Origin: Blattabacterium cuenoti
Lineage (GTDB): Bacteria; Bacteroidota; Bacteroidia; Flavobacteriales; Blattabacteriaceae
Assembly: GCF_014251715.1 (NCBI RefSeq)
Contig: NZ_CP059198.1
Coordinates: 443,721-507,720 of the forward strand
Length of the DNA: 64,000 nt
Direction: 5' to 3'
The translations under genes were made by a program, and so were the position numbers. Shown here in pieces: positions 21,578-32,152 of this stretch; the stretch's first letter is position 1; the number at the start of each line of letters is the position of its first letter. The notes below the pieces were generated by a model, which was given only the letters and a program-made list of their open reading frames with translations, was not told the DNA's origin and did no database searches.

Positions 21578-21650
21578 CACGGACGGTAAGGTTCGAACTT
21601 ACGACCTTCGGTTTTGGAGACCGATGCTCTACCAACTGAGCTACATCCGT
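21578..21650 (-). tRNA. tRNA-Trp(CCA)
   Basis: Cloverleaf on the minus strand: acceptor ACGGATG/CGTCCGT with one G-U pair, D stem GCTC/GAGC, anticodon loop CTCCAAA (anticodon CCA), T loop TTCGAAC, discriminator G as expected for Trp. Sits between tuf and secE, the conserved arrangement. No encoded 3' CCA. Confidence 0.96.
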
Positions 21651-21663
21651 AAAATTTATAATT

Positions 21664-22851
21664 TTAATCTATTATCGAAATTACTTTTCCTGCTCCTACG
21701 GTTTTTCCTCCCTCACGAATAGCAAAACGCAAATTATCACTCAACGCAACAGGCTGATGTAATTCCACTTCCATAGAAATATTATCTCCTGGCATGACCA
21801 TTTCTATTCCTTTTGGAAGATGAATTTCTCCTGTTACATCTGTTGTTCTTAAATAAAATTGAGGTCTATATTTATTATGAAAAGGAGTATGTCTTCCTCC
21901 TTCCTCTTTTGTAAGAATATATACTTCTGCTTTAAATTTTTTATGAGGTTTAATAGATCCTGGTTCACCAATAACCATTCCTCTTCGAATATCTTTTTTA
22001 TCAATTCCACGTAACAATAATCCTACATTATCTCCTGCTTGCCCTTTATCCAATATTTTTCTAAACATTTCTACCCCTGTTACAGTAGAAGATAATTTTT
22101 TTTCTCCCATTCCTATAAGATCCACTAAATCTCCTGTATGAATAATTCCACTTTCAATACGACCAGTAGCTACTGTACCTCTTCCTGTTATAGTAAAAAC
22201 ATCTTCCACCGGCATTAAAAATGGTTTATCCATTTCACGAATAGGTTCAGGAATATAATCATCTAAGATTTTCATTAAATCTTTAATTTTTTCAATCCAT
22301 TTTTTTTCTCCATTTAAAGCTCCTAAAGCAGATCCTTGTATAATAGGAATATTTTCTCCATCATATTCATATTTAGAAAGGAGCTCTCTAATCTCCATTT
22401 CTACTAATTCCAATAACTCTAAGTCATCTACTTGATCTACTTTATTCATAAAAACTACAATTTTAGGAACTCCTACTTGACGTGCTAATAGGATATGTTC
22501 CCTAGTTTGAGGCATAGGACCATCTGTAGCCGCAACAACTAAAATTGCTCCATCCATTTGAGCTGCTCCTGTTATCATATTTTTTACATAATCAGCATGT
22601 CCAGGACAATCAACATGAGCATAATGTCGTTTAACAGTTTCGTATTCTACATGGGACGTATTAATGGTAATTCCTCTAGCTTTTTCTTCAGGTGCATTAT
22701 CTATAGCATCAAAACTCTTTTCTTCTGCTAGTCCTATTTCTGACAAAACTTTCGTTATCGCAGCAGTTAAAGTTGTTTTTCCATGATCAACATGACCTGT
22801 AGTTCCTATATTTAAATGTGGTTTGTCTCGTTTAAATTTTTCTTTTGCCAT
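21664..22851 (-). CDS. tuf: Elongation factor Tu
   Basis: GTPase that delivers aminoacyl-tRNA to the ribosome. The start is ATG at 22849-22851 ([14 protein letters not shown]), giving 395 residues; the open frame continues upstream but that part is antisense tRNA sequence. GTPase motifs are GHVDHGKT (residues 19-26), the switch I region [21 protein letters not shown] and NKVD. Domains 2 and 3 are complete to the end (GKVISIID). It is flanked by tRNA genes on both sides; transcripts must be processed at tRNA ends. Confidence 0.98.
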   Translation of the reverse strand: MAKEKFKRDKPHLNIGTTGHVDHGKTTLTAAITKVLSEIGLAEEKSFDAIDNAPEEKARGITINTSHVEYETVKRHYAHVDCPGHADYVKNMITGAAQMDGAILVVAATDGPMPQTREHILLARQVGVPKIVVFMNKVDQVDDLELLELVEMEIRELLSKYEYDGENIPIIQGSALGALNGEKKWIEKIKDLMKILDDYIPEPIREMDKPFLMPVEDVFTITGRGTVATGRIESGIIHTGDLVDLIGMGEKKLSSTVTGVEMFRKILDKGQAGDNVGLLLRGIDKKDIRRGMVIGEPGSIKPHKKFKAEVYILTKEEGGRHTPFHNKYRPQFYLRTTDVTGEIHLPKGIEMVMPGDNISMEVELHQPVALSDNLRFAIREGGKTVGAGKVISIID

Positions 22852-22881
22852 GATAAAATTTTTAAAAAATTCAAAAAAATA

Positions 22882-22953
<72 letters not shown>

Positions 22954-22963
22954 CATATAAAAG

Positions 22964-23036
22964 AGCGGAAGACGGGATTCGAACCCGCGACATTCAACTT
23001 GGAAGGCTGATGCTCTACCAACTGAGCTACTTCCGC
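22964..23036 (-). tRNA. tRNA-Gly(UCC)
   Basis: Minus-strand cloverleaf: acceptor GCGGAAG/CTTCCGC, D stem GCTC/GAGC, anticodon loop CTTCCAA (anticodon UCC), T loop TTCGAAT, discriminator U. Second Gly tRNA of the window is the GCC species at 30.3 kb, so all Gly codons are covered. Confidence 0.96.
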
Positions 23037-23046
23037 TTATAATGAA

Positions 23047-23130
23047 TGGGGAGAGCAGGATTCGAACCTGCGAAGGCAAAGCCAACAGATTTACAGTCTA
23101 TCCTCGTTAACCAAACTTGAGTATCTCCCC
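23047..23130 (-). tRNA. tRNA-Tyr(GUA)
   Basis: Minus-strand 84-nt class II tRNA: acceptor GGGGAGA/TCTCCCC, long variable arm between the anticodon and T arms, anticodon loop CTGTAAA (anticodon GUA), T arm GCAGG-TTCGAAT-CCTGC, discriminator A. The GUA anticodon and long variable arm fit bacterial Tyr tRNA. Confidence 0.95.
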
Positions 23131-23137
23131 GAAAAAA

Positions 23138-23211
23138 AGCCGGAGGAGGGATTCGAACCCACGACCCCGAGATTACAAATCACGTGCTCTGACCAACTGA
23201 GCTACACCGGC
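23138..23211 (-). tRNA. tRNA-Thr(UGU)
   Basis: Minus-strand cloverleaf: acceptor GCCGGTG/CTCCGGC, D stem GCTC/GAGC, anticodon loop TTTGTAA (anticodon UGU), T loop TTCGAAT, discriminator U. First gene of the tRNA-tuf-secE-nusG-ribosomal protein-rpoBC run. Confidence 0.96.
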
Positions 23212-23255
23212 AAATAAAATTTTATTCGTAATAAATAATGAAAATTAGGATGATA

Positions 23256-23263
23256 CAAATCTA
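23256..23263 (-). promoter_or_regulatory. Candidate Bacteroidetes -7 promoter box before the tRNA-tuf run
   Basis: Read on the minus strand this is TAGATTTG, an exact fit to the Bacteroidetes -7 consensus TAnnTTTG, about 45 bases upstream of tRNA-Thr(UGU) and just after lspA ends. No convincing -33 TTTG box is seen at the usual distance, so the call is tentative. Confidence 0.35.
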
Positions 23264-23282
23264 TCAAAAAAATAATAAATTA

Positions 23283-23936
23283 TCATAAAATTTTTATATT
23301 TTTTATCTTATAATTAAATACAAACAATAAAATAACACCAATAAATATAAACATATCGGATAAATTAAAAATTGGTTTAAAAAACTGAAAGTGACTACCT
23401 CCAAAAAATGGGATCCAGGTAGGTAAACAAGTATTTATTATAGGTAAATAAAACATATCTACCACACATCCTTCCATAAGGGAAGCATATCCTACATGAA
23501 AACTATTTTCAAAAAATGAATTTATTTTAGATATTCCAAAATAAGGGATCCATTTATTATATAGTTTACTATAAACTGTTCCTGTATCAAATAATAGTCC
23601 ATATAAAGCACTATCTAAAAAATTTCCTATAGCTCCCGATAAAATAAAACTAGTAGGAATGGTTAAATAATGAGAAGATCCTTTTTTTATATTTTTGTAA
23701 AGAAAAGAAGATATTAAAAAAATTAAGAAAAAACGAAAAATACTTAATAATATTTTTCCAGAAGATCCATTCCCAAAATAAATACCATAAGCCATCCCAG
23801 GATTTTCTATAAAAAAAATCCAAAAAAAAGGAAATATGGAGATACCAGTTCCTAATTCAAAATGAGTTTTAATATAAATTTTTAAAATTTGATCTATTAA
23901 TAAAATAGAAAAAATAATGAAAAAAAATTTTTTCAA
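23283..23936 (-). CDS. lspA: Lipoprotein signal peptidase (signal peptidase II)
   Basis: Membrane aspartyl protease that cuts prolipoproteins before the lipidated cysteine. The 217-residue protein has four membrane segments and the family boxes IENPGMAYG, SGAIGNFLDSALYG, VVDMFYLP and FNLSDMFIFIG; the aspartates of VVDM and NLSD form the catalytic pair. Length is that of the longer Bacteroidetes form. A candidate substrate, the small lipoprotein at 32.2 kb, is in the window. It follows dksA by 15 bases. Confidence 0.95.
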   Translation of the reverse strand: MKKFFFIIFSILLIDQILKIYIKTHFELGTGISIFPFFWIFFIENPGMAYGIYFGNGSSGKILLSIFRFFLIFLISSFLYKNIKKGSSHYLTIPTSFILSGAIGNFLDSALYGLLFDTGTVYSKLYNKWIPYFGISKINSFFENSFHVGYASLMEGCVVDMFYLPIINTCLPTWIPFFGGSHFQFFKPIFNLSDMFIFIGVILLFVFNYKIKNIKIL

Positions 23937-23951
23937 AAAATTAAGATTTAT

Positions 23952-24341
23952 TTATTTTTTTTCTACAAATTTTTTTCCTTCAATGCTTAAAGTCGTATGA
24001 GGAACAGCCATTAAACGGGCTTTAGGTATTAATTTTTTTGTAATACGACAAATTCCATAATCTTTATTTTCTACTCTAATTAAAGCCGTATTTAAACTTT
24101 TTATAAACATTTGTAAATGTTGAAGAATTTTAGCATTTTGCTCCTTACTCAAGGTTTCCGAACCTTCTTCAAAAGCTTTAAAAGTAGGAGAAGTATCATC
24201 TGTACCATTATTTTGATCATTAGTAAAAGACTCCTTAAGAATAAATAAATCTTTTTTTGCTTTTTCTAATTTTTCAAGTATAAGTTTACGAAACTCTTTT
24301 CTTTCTTCCATAGAATACCCTTTTTTTATTTTTTCTTCCAT
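23952..24341 (-). CDS. dksA: DksA/TraR family RNA-polymerase-binding protein (zinc-less form)
   Basis: Regulator that enters the RNA polymerase secondary channel through a coiled coil. The 129 residues show the N-terminal basic helix, a coiled-coil hairpin (about 15-90) and the C-terminal DYGICRITKKLIPKARLMAVPHTTLS segment. The classic four-cysteine zinc finger is reduced to a single cysteine, the form usual in Bacteroidetes, so zinc is probably not bound. It lies three bases after ileS, so it is in the ileS-dksA-lspA transcript. Confidence 0.88.
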   Translation of the reverse strand: MEEKIKKGYSMEERKEFRKLILEKLEKAKKDLFILKESFTNDQNNGTDDTSPTFKAFEEGSETLSKEQNAKILQHLQMFIKSLNTALIRVENKDYGICRITKKLIPKARLMAVPHTTLSIEGKKFVEKK

Positions 24342-24344
24342 TTT

Positions 24345-27300
24345 TCATGTATTTTCTACTTTTCGAATCTGTATATATAATATATTTTCTCCAAAATAGA
24401 TTTTCTCTCCTTTCACCTTTTTTTCTTTTTGTAAGAAAATATCCAAAGAAAGAGTTTCTCTACAAATAAAATCTTTATTTTTTTGTATAAAAAATTGTAT
24501 TCTCTGATTTAGTGTACTAATGTATATAAATATTTTTTCAACTATATCATAATTATATTTTTTTCTTAATTTTTGTATATGTCTAATTAATTCTCTTATT
24601 AATCCTTCTTCCAAAAGAAAATCTGTAATACGTAAATCTAATGCTATTGTTAATTCATTATCAAATAAAATAGACCAATTTTTAATATATTCAGTAGTAA
24701 TTTTTACATCTTCTAAAAGAAGAATAATTTTTTTACCTTGAAAAAAAATAACACAATGTTTATTTTTTTCTATTTCTTTAATTTCTTTTTGAGTAAATTT
24801 TTTTATAATATCGGAAATATATTGAGTTTTATTTCCAAATTTATATCCTAAAGATTGATAATTTGGTTTAATATGTTTAATTAATTCTAAACTTTTATAA
24901 GAAGAAGGAAATTCTAATTCTTTTACATTAGCTTCCTTTATCATAATTTTATATGATTTATTTAATTGAATACGTTTTTTTTCATCAGAAATAAGAATAA
25001 GTAATTTTTGCAAAGGTTGACGAATTTTTATTTTATTTTTTTTTCTAATAGAAAAAACCATAGCAATAATTTTCTGCACTAAAGACATTCTATCTTCTAA
25101 TTCTTTATTAATTAAATTAGGATTATAGTGAGGAAAATTAGTCAAATGAATACTATCAAAATATTCTTTTTTAGTAATAGAATTTAAATCTAAATATAGT
25201 TTTTCAGAAAAAAATGGAACAATAGGAGAAATTAACTTAGCAATAACAATTAAACAATTATAAAGTATTTGATATGCAGAAATTTTATCTTCTGCATATT
25301 TTTCTTTCCAAAATCTTCTTCTACACAATCTTATATACCAATTACTTAATTTATCTAATACAAAAGATGAAATTAAACGTGCAACTTTAGTAGGATTGTA
25401 ATTAGCATAATAATTATCCGCTTTTTGAATTAAAGAATTTAATTCAGAAATAATCCATAAATCCAATTCCGTATAATTATAAGTTGACTCCTTTTCTTTA
25501 TAAAAAAATCCATCTATATTAGCATACAAAACAAAAAAAGAATAAATATTATACAGTGTACCAAAAAATTTATTAATCACTATCTGAATCCCATCAACAT
25601 TGAATTTTAAATTATCCCAAGGTTCAGAATTATATATCATATACCATCGTATTGCATCAGGACCATAATTATTAATTAAATCAAAAGGATTAATTGAGTT
25701 CCCTTTACTTTTAGACATTTTATGTCCGTTTTTATCCAAAACTAAACCTGTTGATATAACATTTTTATATGCTATAGAATTAAATAATATACTACTAATA
25801 GTATGTAAAGTAAAAAACCATCCTCTTATTTGATCAATTCCTTCTGATATAAAATCTGCAGGGAATAATAAATTTTTATCTATATATTCTTTATTTTCAA
25901 ATGGATAATGAAATTGAGCATATGGCATAGCTCCAGAATCAAACCATACATCTACTAAATCTGGTTCTCTTTTCATTGGAACCCCTTTAGAAGAAACGAG
26001 TATAACTTTGTCTAAAATATGTTTATGTAAATCTATTTTTTGATAATTATCATCACTCATATCATTTAATCTAAAATTTTTAAATATATTATGAGACATC
26101 AATCCATATTGAATAGATTTTTTAATTTCTATAAATAATTCTTGAATTGATCCAATAATTATTTCTTCATCTCCTTTTTCTGTTCTCCAAATAGGTAGAG
26201 GAGTTCCCCAATATCTAGTACGTGATAAATTCCAATCTTTTGTATTCTTCAACCAAGAAAAAAAACGTTTTTTACCTATAAAATCAGGATTCCATTTTAT
26301 TTTTTTATTTAACCCAATCATTTCATCCTTAAATTTCGTAGTTTTAATAAACCATGAATTTAAAGGATAATAAATAATTGGTTTATCTGTTCTCCAACAA
26401 TGTGGATAAAAATGAGTATATTTTTCTGTTCTAAATATCTTTTGTTTTTTTTCTAAAAAAAGAACAATTTCTTTATCTACATAAAAAAAATTTTCTTTTT
26501 TTAAATTAAAATCATTTTTTACATACTTTCCTCCAAATCCATGAGGAAAATTTTTTAAAAATTTTCCTTGTAAATCTACCAAAGGTACAGGTATATTTTC
26601 TTTATTTAAAACTAACATTGGAGGAATATTATATTTTTTAGCTATCATAAAATCTTCCACTCCAAATGTTGGAGATATATGCACAATTCCAGTTCCTTCA
26701 TCGTTATTTACAAAATCTCCTACTACAATTTGAAATGCATTTTTTTCATTATGATAAGGCTTAAACCATGGTAATAATTGTTCATATTTACTAAATATTA
26801 ATTCTTTACCTTTAAATTTTTCTACAATAAAATAAGGTATTGGATGATTATTATTTTTTACATTAAAAAAATTTAAATTTAATTCAAAATTATTTGATAC
26901 AGAATAAAATTTACTAGATAATAATACTTTATGAAGTAATTTTTCAGATAAAATAATATATTCTATTAAATAAGTATAAGTGTTATAAGTTTTTACTAAA
27001 ATATAATCTATATCATATCCAACAGCTAATGCTGTATTTGAAGGGAGAGTCCAAGGAGTAGTTGTCCATGAGATTAAATATATATCTTCTAATATATTTT
27101 TAAATTTATTTGAAAAAGTATTTTTTTTAATTTTAAATTTTAAAAATGGTGATATTTCTTTTACTTTTCTATAAGTTCCCGGCATATTTAATTCATGATG
27201 ACTCAATCCTGTTCCAGCAGCAGGAGAATAAGGCTGAATTGTGACCCCTTTATAAATAACATTTTTATAATATAATTTTTTTATTAACCACCAAACACTT

Positions 27301-27782
27301 TCTATATATTTTGTATTATAAGTGATGAAGGAATGATCTACATCAATCCAATATCCTATTTTATCTGTAAATGATAACCATTTATTTAAAGATTTTTTTG
27401 CAAATTTTTTACAAAAAATATTGTATTCTTCTATAGAAATTTTATTTCCTATATCATTTTTAGTAATTCCCATTTTTTTTTCTACATTGAGTTCAATAGG
27501 AAGTCCATGCGCATCCCAACCAGCTATTCTAAAAACTCGTTTTCCTTTAAGAGTATGGTATCTGCAAAAAATATCTTTTATTGTTCTTACTAATATATGA
27601 TGTATTCCAGGATTTCCATTTAATGAAGGGGGACCTTCATATAAAACATAGGAAAAAGAATCTTTTTTTTTAGAAAAATTTAAACTATTTTGAAAAATCT
27701 TATGTTTTTTCCAATATTGAGAGATCTCTATAGTTATCTTATTAAGATCCAATTTTTTATATTCTCTAAATATTTTTGACAT
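24345..27782 (-). CDS. ileS: Isoleucyl-tRNA synthetase
   Basis: Class I synthetase of 1145 residues. It has the HIGH-type motif as PGIHHILVRTIKD, GWDAHGLPIEL in the catalytic core, the CP1 editing domain (SWTTTPWTLPSNTA and DEGTGIVHISPTFGVEDF), KMSKS as KMSKSKGNSINP, and the anticodon-binding helical domain. The HxxH region and length put it in the long, eukaryote-like IleRS class usual in Bacteroidetes, which is typically less sensitive to mupirocin; that last point is family knowledge. ATG at 27780-27782, divergent from mutS. Confidence 0.96.
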   Translation of the reverse strand: MSKIFREYKKLDLNKITIEISQYWKKHKIFQNSLNFSKKKDSFSYVLYEGPPSLNGNPGIHHILVRTIKDIFCRYHTLKGKRVFRIAGWDAHGLPIELNVEKKMGITKNDIGNKISIEEYNIFCKKFAKKSLNKWLSFTDKIGYWIDVDHSFITYNTKYIESVWWLIKKLYYKNVIYKGVTIQPYSPAAGTGLSHHELNMPGTYRKVKEISPFLKFKIKKNTFSNKFKNILEDIYLISWTTTPWTLPSNTALAVGYDIDYILVKTYNTYTYLIEYIILSEKLLHKVLLSSKFYSVSNNFELNLNFFNVKNNNHPIPYFIVEKFKGKELIFSKYEQLLPWFKPYHNEKNAFQIVVGDFVNNDEGTGIVHISPTFGVEDFMIAKKYNIPPMLVLNKENIPVPLVDLQGKFLKNFPHGFGGKYVKNDFNLKKENFFYVDKEIVLFLEKKQKIFRTEKYTHFYPHCWRTDKPIIYYPLNSWFIKTTKFKDEMIGLNKKIKWNPDFIGKKRFFSWLKNTKDWNLSRTRYWGTPLPIWRTEKGDEEIIIGSIQELFIEIKKSIQYGLMSHNIFKNFRLNDMSDDNYQKIDLHKHILDKVILVSSKGVPMKREPDLVDVWFDSGAMPYAQFHYPFENKEYIDKNLLFPADFISEGIDQIRGWFFTLHTISSILFNSIAYKNVISTGLVLDKNGHKMSKSKGNSINPFDLINNYGPDAIRWYMIYNSEPWDNLKFNVDGIQIVINKFFGTLYNIYSFFVLYANIDGFFYKEKESTYNYTELDLWIISELNSLIQKADNYYANYNPTKVARLISSFVLDKLSNWYIRLCRRRFWKEKYAEDKISAYQILYNCLIVIAKLISPIVPFFSEKLYLDLNSITKKEYFDSIHLTNFPHYNPNLINKELEDRMSLVQKIIAMVFSIRKKNKIKIRQPLQKLLILISDEKKRIQLNKSYKIMIKEANVKELEFPSSYKSLELIKHIKPNYQSLGYKFGNKTQYISDIIKKFTQKEIKEIEKNKHCVIFFQGKKIILLLEDVKITTEYIKNWSILFDNELTIALDLRITDFLLEEGLIRELIRHIQKLRKKYNYDIVEKIFIYISTLNQRIQFFIQKNKDFICRETLSLDIFLQKEKKVKGEKIYFGENILYIQIRKVENT

Positions 27783-27847
27783 AAGGTTTTTATTATAATG
27801 ATAATTTTTAAAAAATCTTTTATTAAATTCTAAATAATGATATTATT

Positions 27848-30280
27848 ATGAATAAAAAAGATAATTCTTTTTGTAAAAAAAAAGAAGAAACTCCATTAAT
27901 TAAACAATATAATGATATAAAAACTAAATATCCAGATACAATTTTATTATTTCAAGTTGGAGATTTTTATGAAACTTTTGGAGAAGATGCAATCAAATGT
28001 TCTAAAACATTAAATATTGTTTTAACTAAACGATCTAATATTCATTTAGCTGGATTTCCTTATCATTCAATAAATACTTATTTACCAAAATTAATACAAT
28101 CAGGATTTCGTGTAGCAATTTGTGATCAATTAGAAGAACCAAAAAAAGGTAAAAATATTGTAAAAAGAGGTGTTATAGAGCTTATAACTCCAGGTATAAT
28201 AATAAATGAAAATATTTTAAAAAATAAATCTAACAATTTTTTAGCCTCTATTCATATAGAAAAAAATAATTTAGGATTAAGTTTTTTAGATATTTCTACT
28301 GGAGAATTTTTTATAACAGAAGATAAAAAAGATAAAATATTACAATATTTAAAACTTTTTAACCCTAGTGAAATTCTTTTTCAAAGAAAAGAAAAAAATT
28401 TTTTTGATCAATTATTAAAAAATAAATATTATACTTTTTTAATAGAAGATTGGATGTTTGATTATGCATTTGCATATGAAAAATTAACATCACATTTTAA
28501 AACTAATTCTTTAAAAGGATTTGGAATTGATGATTTAAAATTAGGAATTATTTCTTCTGGAGTTATTTTATTCTATTTACAAAATACTCAACATTTCAAT
28601 ATGAAACATATTTCTTCTATACAAAAAATAAAAAAAGAAGAACATATGTGTATTGATGATTTTACTTTTCGAAATTTAGAAATATTTCATTCTTTGAATC
28701 AAGAAGGAGTTTCTTTAATAAATATTTTAGATAAAACCATAACACCTATGGGTGGTCGATTATTAAAAAATTGGATTCTTTTCCCTTTAATAAATATTCT
28801 TCATATAGAAGAACGCCAAAAAATAGTAAAAGAATTATATTTTAATAAAAGTATACGTTTTTTTATAAAAAGAAAACTTAAAGATATTCATGATATAGAA
28901 AGAATGATTTCCAAAATGATCACAGGAAAAATATCACCTCATGAAATATATATTTTTAACAAATCCTTAATTTCCATTATTGAAATAAAAGAAAATATTT
29001 TATCTCAAAAATCTAAAATACTTATAGATATTGGAAATTCTTTTATTGATTGTTCCTTTATTTCTAAAAAAATAGTTGATACTATACAAAAAAATCCTCC
29101 ACATCAAATTGAAAAAGGAAAAGGAAATGTTATTATGAAAGGATTTTCTAAAAAATTAGATAATATACGTTTACTTTATTTTTCACAAAAAGAATATTTG
29201 GATAGACTTTGTTCAAAAGAACAATTAAATACCGGAATAAATAATTTAAAAATTGGATATAATAATATTTTTGGATATTTTTTTGAAGTAAAAAATTCAA
29301 AAAAACATAAAGTTCCATCTCATTGGATACAAAAACAAACATTAACTAATTCATCCAGATATATTACTGAAGTTTTAAAAACTTATGAATTAAAGATTTT
29401 AAATGCTGAACAAAAAATGTTTTTTTTAGAAAAAAAAATATTCAATAATTTAATTGATCAAATATTAGAAAATATAAAACATTTACAAAAAAATGCGAAA
29501 AAAATTGCAGAATTAGATGTTTTATGCTCTTTTTCTAATTTAGCATTAGAAAACAATTATGTTCAACCAAAAATTAATCAATCCTTAAAAATATGTATCA
29601 TAAAAGGAAGACATCCAGTTATTGAAAGACAACTAATATCCAAAACGTCTTATATTCCTAACAATATTATTCTAAATAAATCAGATCAACAAATTATTAT
29701 AATAACAGGTCCAAATATGTCAGGTAAATCTGCTATTTTGCGGCAGACAGCTATTATTATACTCATGGCTCATATTGGAAGTTTTGTTCCTGCAAAATAT
29801 GCAGAAATAGGATTGATTGATAAAATATTTAGCAGAGTTGGAGCTTCCGATAATATTTCTTTAGGAGAATCCACTTTTATGGTAGAAATGAACGAAACGG
29901 CAAGCATATTAAATAATATTTCCAAAAGAAGTTTTATTATTTTAGATGAAATAGGAAGAGGAACAAGTACTTACGATGGTATTTCAATAGCAAAATCTAT
30001 TGTTGAATTTTTACAAGAAAATAAATTTCGACCTTTAACTTTATTTGCAACTCACTACCATGAATTAAATGAAATGAGTTCTTTTTTTAAAAGAATAAAA
30101 AATTACCATGTTTCTGTAAAAAAAATTAATGATAATATTATTTTTATGCGTAAGTTAATAATAGGAGGGAGCGATCATAGTTTTGGCATTCATGTAGCAA
30201 AAATATCAGGAATGCCTATGAAGATTATTTATAGAGCAAAAGAAATATTAAAAACATTAAATAAAAAAAAAGAACTTTGA
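27848..30280 (+). CDS. mutS: DNA mismatch repair protein MutS
   Basis: Mismatch-recognition ATPase. The 810-residue protein has the mismatch-binding motif VGDFYETFGEDA (Phe-x-Glu reading head) near residue 40, the connector and lever domains, Walker A GPNMSGKS (about 621-628), Walker B FIILDEIGRGTSTYDG and ATHYHEL. A start at ATG 27848 gives the expected N-terminus. The C-terminus stops soon after the dimerisation helix-turn-helix, a little shorter than free-living relatives. Retention matters for the homopolymer instability seen at 60.8 kb. tRNA-Gly and tRNA-Leu follow within 26 bases. Confidence 0.96.
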   Translation: MNKKDNSFCKKKEETPLIKQYNDIKTKYPDTILLFQVGDFYETFGEDAIKCSKTLNIVLTKRSNIHLAGFPYHSINTYLPKLIQSGFRVAICDQLEEPKKGKNIVKRGVIELITPGIIINENILKNKSNNFLASIHIEKNNLGLSFLDISTGEFFITEDKKDKILQYLKLFNPSEILFQRKEKNFFDQLLKNKYYTFLIEDWMFDYAFAYEKLTSHFKTNSLKGFGIDDLKLGIISSGVILFYLQNTQHFNMKHISSIQKIKKEEHMCIDDFTFRNLEIFHSLNQEGVSLINILDKTITPMGGRLLKNWILFPLINILHIEERQKIVKELYFNKSIRFFIKRKLKDIHDIERMISKMITGKISPHEIYIFNKSLISIIEIKENILSQKSKILIDIGNSFIDCSFISKKIVDTIQKNPPHQIEKGKGNVIMKGFSKKLDNIRLLYFSQKEYLDRLCSKEQLNTGINNLKIGYNNIFGYFFEVKNSKKHKVPSHWIQKQTLTNSSRYITEVLKTYELKILNAEQKMFFLEKKIFNNLIDQILENIKHLQKNAKKIAELDVLCSFSNLALENNYVQPKINQSLKICIIKGRHPVIERQLISKTSYIPNNIILNKSDQQIIIITGPNMSGKSAILRQTAIIILMAHIGSFVPAKYAEIGLIDKIFSRVGASDNISLGESTFMVEMNETASILNNISKRSFIILDEIGRGTSTYDGISIAKSIVEFLQENKFRPLTLFATHYHELNEMSSFFKRIKNYHVSVKKINDNIIFMRKLIIGGSDHSFGIHVAKISGMPMKIIYRAKEILKTLNKKKEL

Positions 30281-30305
30281 ATTATTAATTTGTTTATTTA
30301 TATTG

Positions 30306-30378
<73 letters not shown>

Positions 30379-30385
30379 TTTTTTT

Positions 30386-30470
30386 ACCTGGGTGGTGGAA
30401 TTGGTAGACACACAGGACTTAAAATCCTGTGATCATTGCGATCGTACGGGTTCAAATCCCGTCCCGGGTA
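30386..30470 (+). tRNA. tRNA-Leu(UAA)
   Basis: Plus-strand 85-nt class II tRNA: acceptor ACCTGGG/CCCGGGT, anticodon stem CAGGA/TCCTG with loop CTTAAAA (anticodon UAA), long variable arm (TGATCATTGCGATCGT region), T arm ACGGG-TTCAAAT-CCCGT, discriminator A. Its last 19 bases are antisense to the 3' end of guaB. Confidence 0.96.
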
Positions 30471-31933
30471 TTTATTTTTTGAAAATAGTTTGGCGTTTCT
30501 TTTGTTATACTTACACTATGTGGATGATTTTCTTTTAATCCTGAATTAGTTATTCTTACAAATTTTCCTTTTTGCATGAGTTCGGTAATAGAAGATACTC
30601 CACAATATCCCATACCAGAACGCAATCCTCCACAAATTTGATAAATTACATCTTTTATTTTTCCTTTATAGGGGACTATAGCCTCTATTCCTTCTGGAAC
30701 AGATTTTTCATGAAATTGAAAATAACGATCTTTACTTCCTCTTTTCATAGCAATTAAAGACCCCATTCCTACATAAGTTTTAAATTTTCTTCCTTTAAAA
30801 AAAACTTCTTCTCCAGGAGATTCATCTGTACCTGCAAATAAACTACCAATCATAACAGAACTAGCTCCAGCAGCTATAGCTTTTACTACATCTCCTGAAT
30901 ATCGAATTCCTCCATCAGAAACTACATTAACATTTCTTTTTTTAGCATATTCATATACATCATTAATAGCTGTTATCTGAGGCATTCCTACTCCAGCTAT
31001 AACTCGCGTTGTACAAATAGAACCAGATCCAATTCCTACTTTTAAAATATTAGAACCAGCGTTTATTAAATCTTTTGCCCCTTCCATTGTTACTACATTT
31101 CCAGATAATAATGGAATTTTTGGAAAAGAATATCGAATGGATTTTATAGTTTTTAATATTCTAGAAGAATGACCATGTGCAGAATCTATTACTATAATAT
31201 CCGATCCTATTTTAACTAAAGAATCTACTCTTTCTAAAGTTTCATTATCTATACCTATAGCTGCTCCAACACGAAGACGTCCTTTAGAGTCTTTGCATGC
31301 ATTAGGATATTCAATTAAATTATCAATATCTCTAATTGTAATTAATCCTATTAATTTATTATGATCATCTATAATAGGTAATTTTTCTATTCTTGCTTTT
31401 AATAAAATATTTTTTGCTTTTTCTAAAGTTATATTTTTTTTGGAAGTAATTAAGTTTTCTTTCGTCATCACATCTTCTACTAAAGAATCTAAATTTGTAC
31501 GATATTTTATATCTCTTCTAGTAATTATTCCTACCAATAAATGATTTTTTTCTATTACAGGTAATCCTGATATTTTATATTTTTTCATAAGAGATTGAGC
31601 GAATTTTAACGTAGAATTCCTAGAAAGAGTAATAGGATCATCAATCATTCCACTTTCACTTCTTTTTACTTTATAAACTTCTTCGGATTGATTTTTTATA
31701 TTCATATTTTTATGTATAATTCCTATTCCTCCTTCTCTAGCTATGGATATAGCTAAGGAAGATTCTGTTACTGTATCCATAGCTGCACTTAATATGGGAA
31801 TATTAAGAATAATATCAGATGTTAGATAAGTTTTAAGAGAGACTTCTGATGGTAAAATGGAAGAATAGGATGGAACAAGGAGGACATCATCGAAAGTTAA
31901 AGCCTCTTTTAAAATTTTTTTATTTAAAAACAT
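30452..31933 (-). CDS. guaB: Inosine-5'-monophosphate dehydrogenase
   Basis: Oxidises IMP to XMP with NAD, the first committed step to GMP. The 493 residues form a TIM barrel ([14 protein letters not shown] at the start) interrupted by two CBS domains (about 95-205, with [10 protein letters not shown]), then the IMP loop [18 protein letters not shown] with the catalytic cysteine and the flap sequence. The tail ([12 protein letters not shown]) goes about ten residues past the usual end, and the TGA stop at 30452-30454 is inside the opposite-strand tRNA-Leu. Confidence 0.96.
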   Translation of the reverse strand: MFLNKKILKEALTFDDVLLVPSYSSILPSEVSLKTYLTSDIILNIPILSAAMDTVTESSLAISIAREGGIGIIHKNMNIKNQSEEVYKVKRSESGMIDDPITLSRNSTLKFAQSLMKKYKISGLPVIEKNHLLVGIITRRDIKYRTNLDSLVEDVMTKENLITSKKNITLEKAKNILLKARIEKLPIIDDHNKLIGLITIRDIDNLIEYPNACKDSKGRLRVGAAIGIDNETLERVDSLVKIGSDIIVIDSAHGHSSRILKTIKSIRYSFPKIPLLSGNVVTMEGAKDLINAGSNILKVGIGSGSICTTRVIAGVGMPQITAINDVYEYAKKRNVNVVSDGGIRYSGDVVKAIAAGASSVMIGSLFAGTDESPGEEVFFKGRKFKTYVGMGSLIAMKRGSKDRYFQFHEKSVPEGIEAIVPYKGKIKDVIYQICGGLRSGMGYCGVSSITELMQKGKFVRITNSGLKENHPHSVSITKETPNYFQKINTRDGI

Positions 31934-32110
31934 AATTTTTTATTTATAAAAATATATAATTTTGTTTAGGTTTAATAAAAAAAACACAATTTTATAATAT
32001 TCTTATTTTCAAATAAAAAAGAAAAGATAAAACTTAATTATATTACTTTTTGTATTTGAAAATAAAAAAAATACAAATAATGATATATTTTTTCATTCCA
32101 AATTTTTATA

Positions 32111-32118
32111 TAAATTTG
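32111..32118 (+). promoter_or_regulatory. Candidate Bacteroidetes -7 promoter box before the small lipoprotein
   Basis: TAAATTTG fits the Bacteroidetes -7 consensus TAnnTTTG exactly and lies 35 bases before ATG 32153, so transcription would start about 25-30 bases upstream of the gene. There is no clear TTTG -33 box. Confidence 0.4.
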
Positions 32119-32152
32119 TCCAGAATATGTAATAACTGAAATACTATTGATT

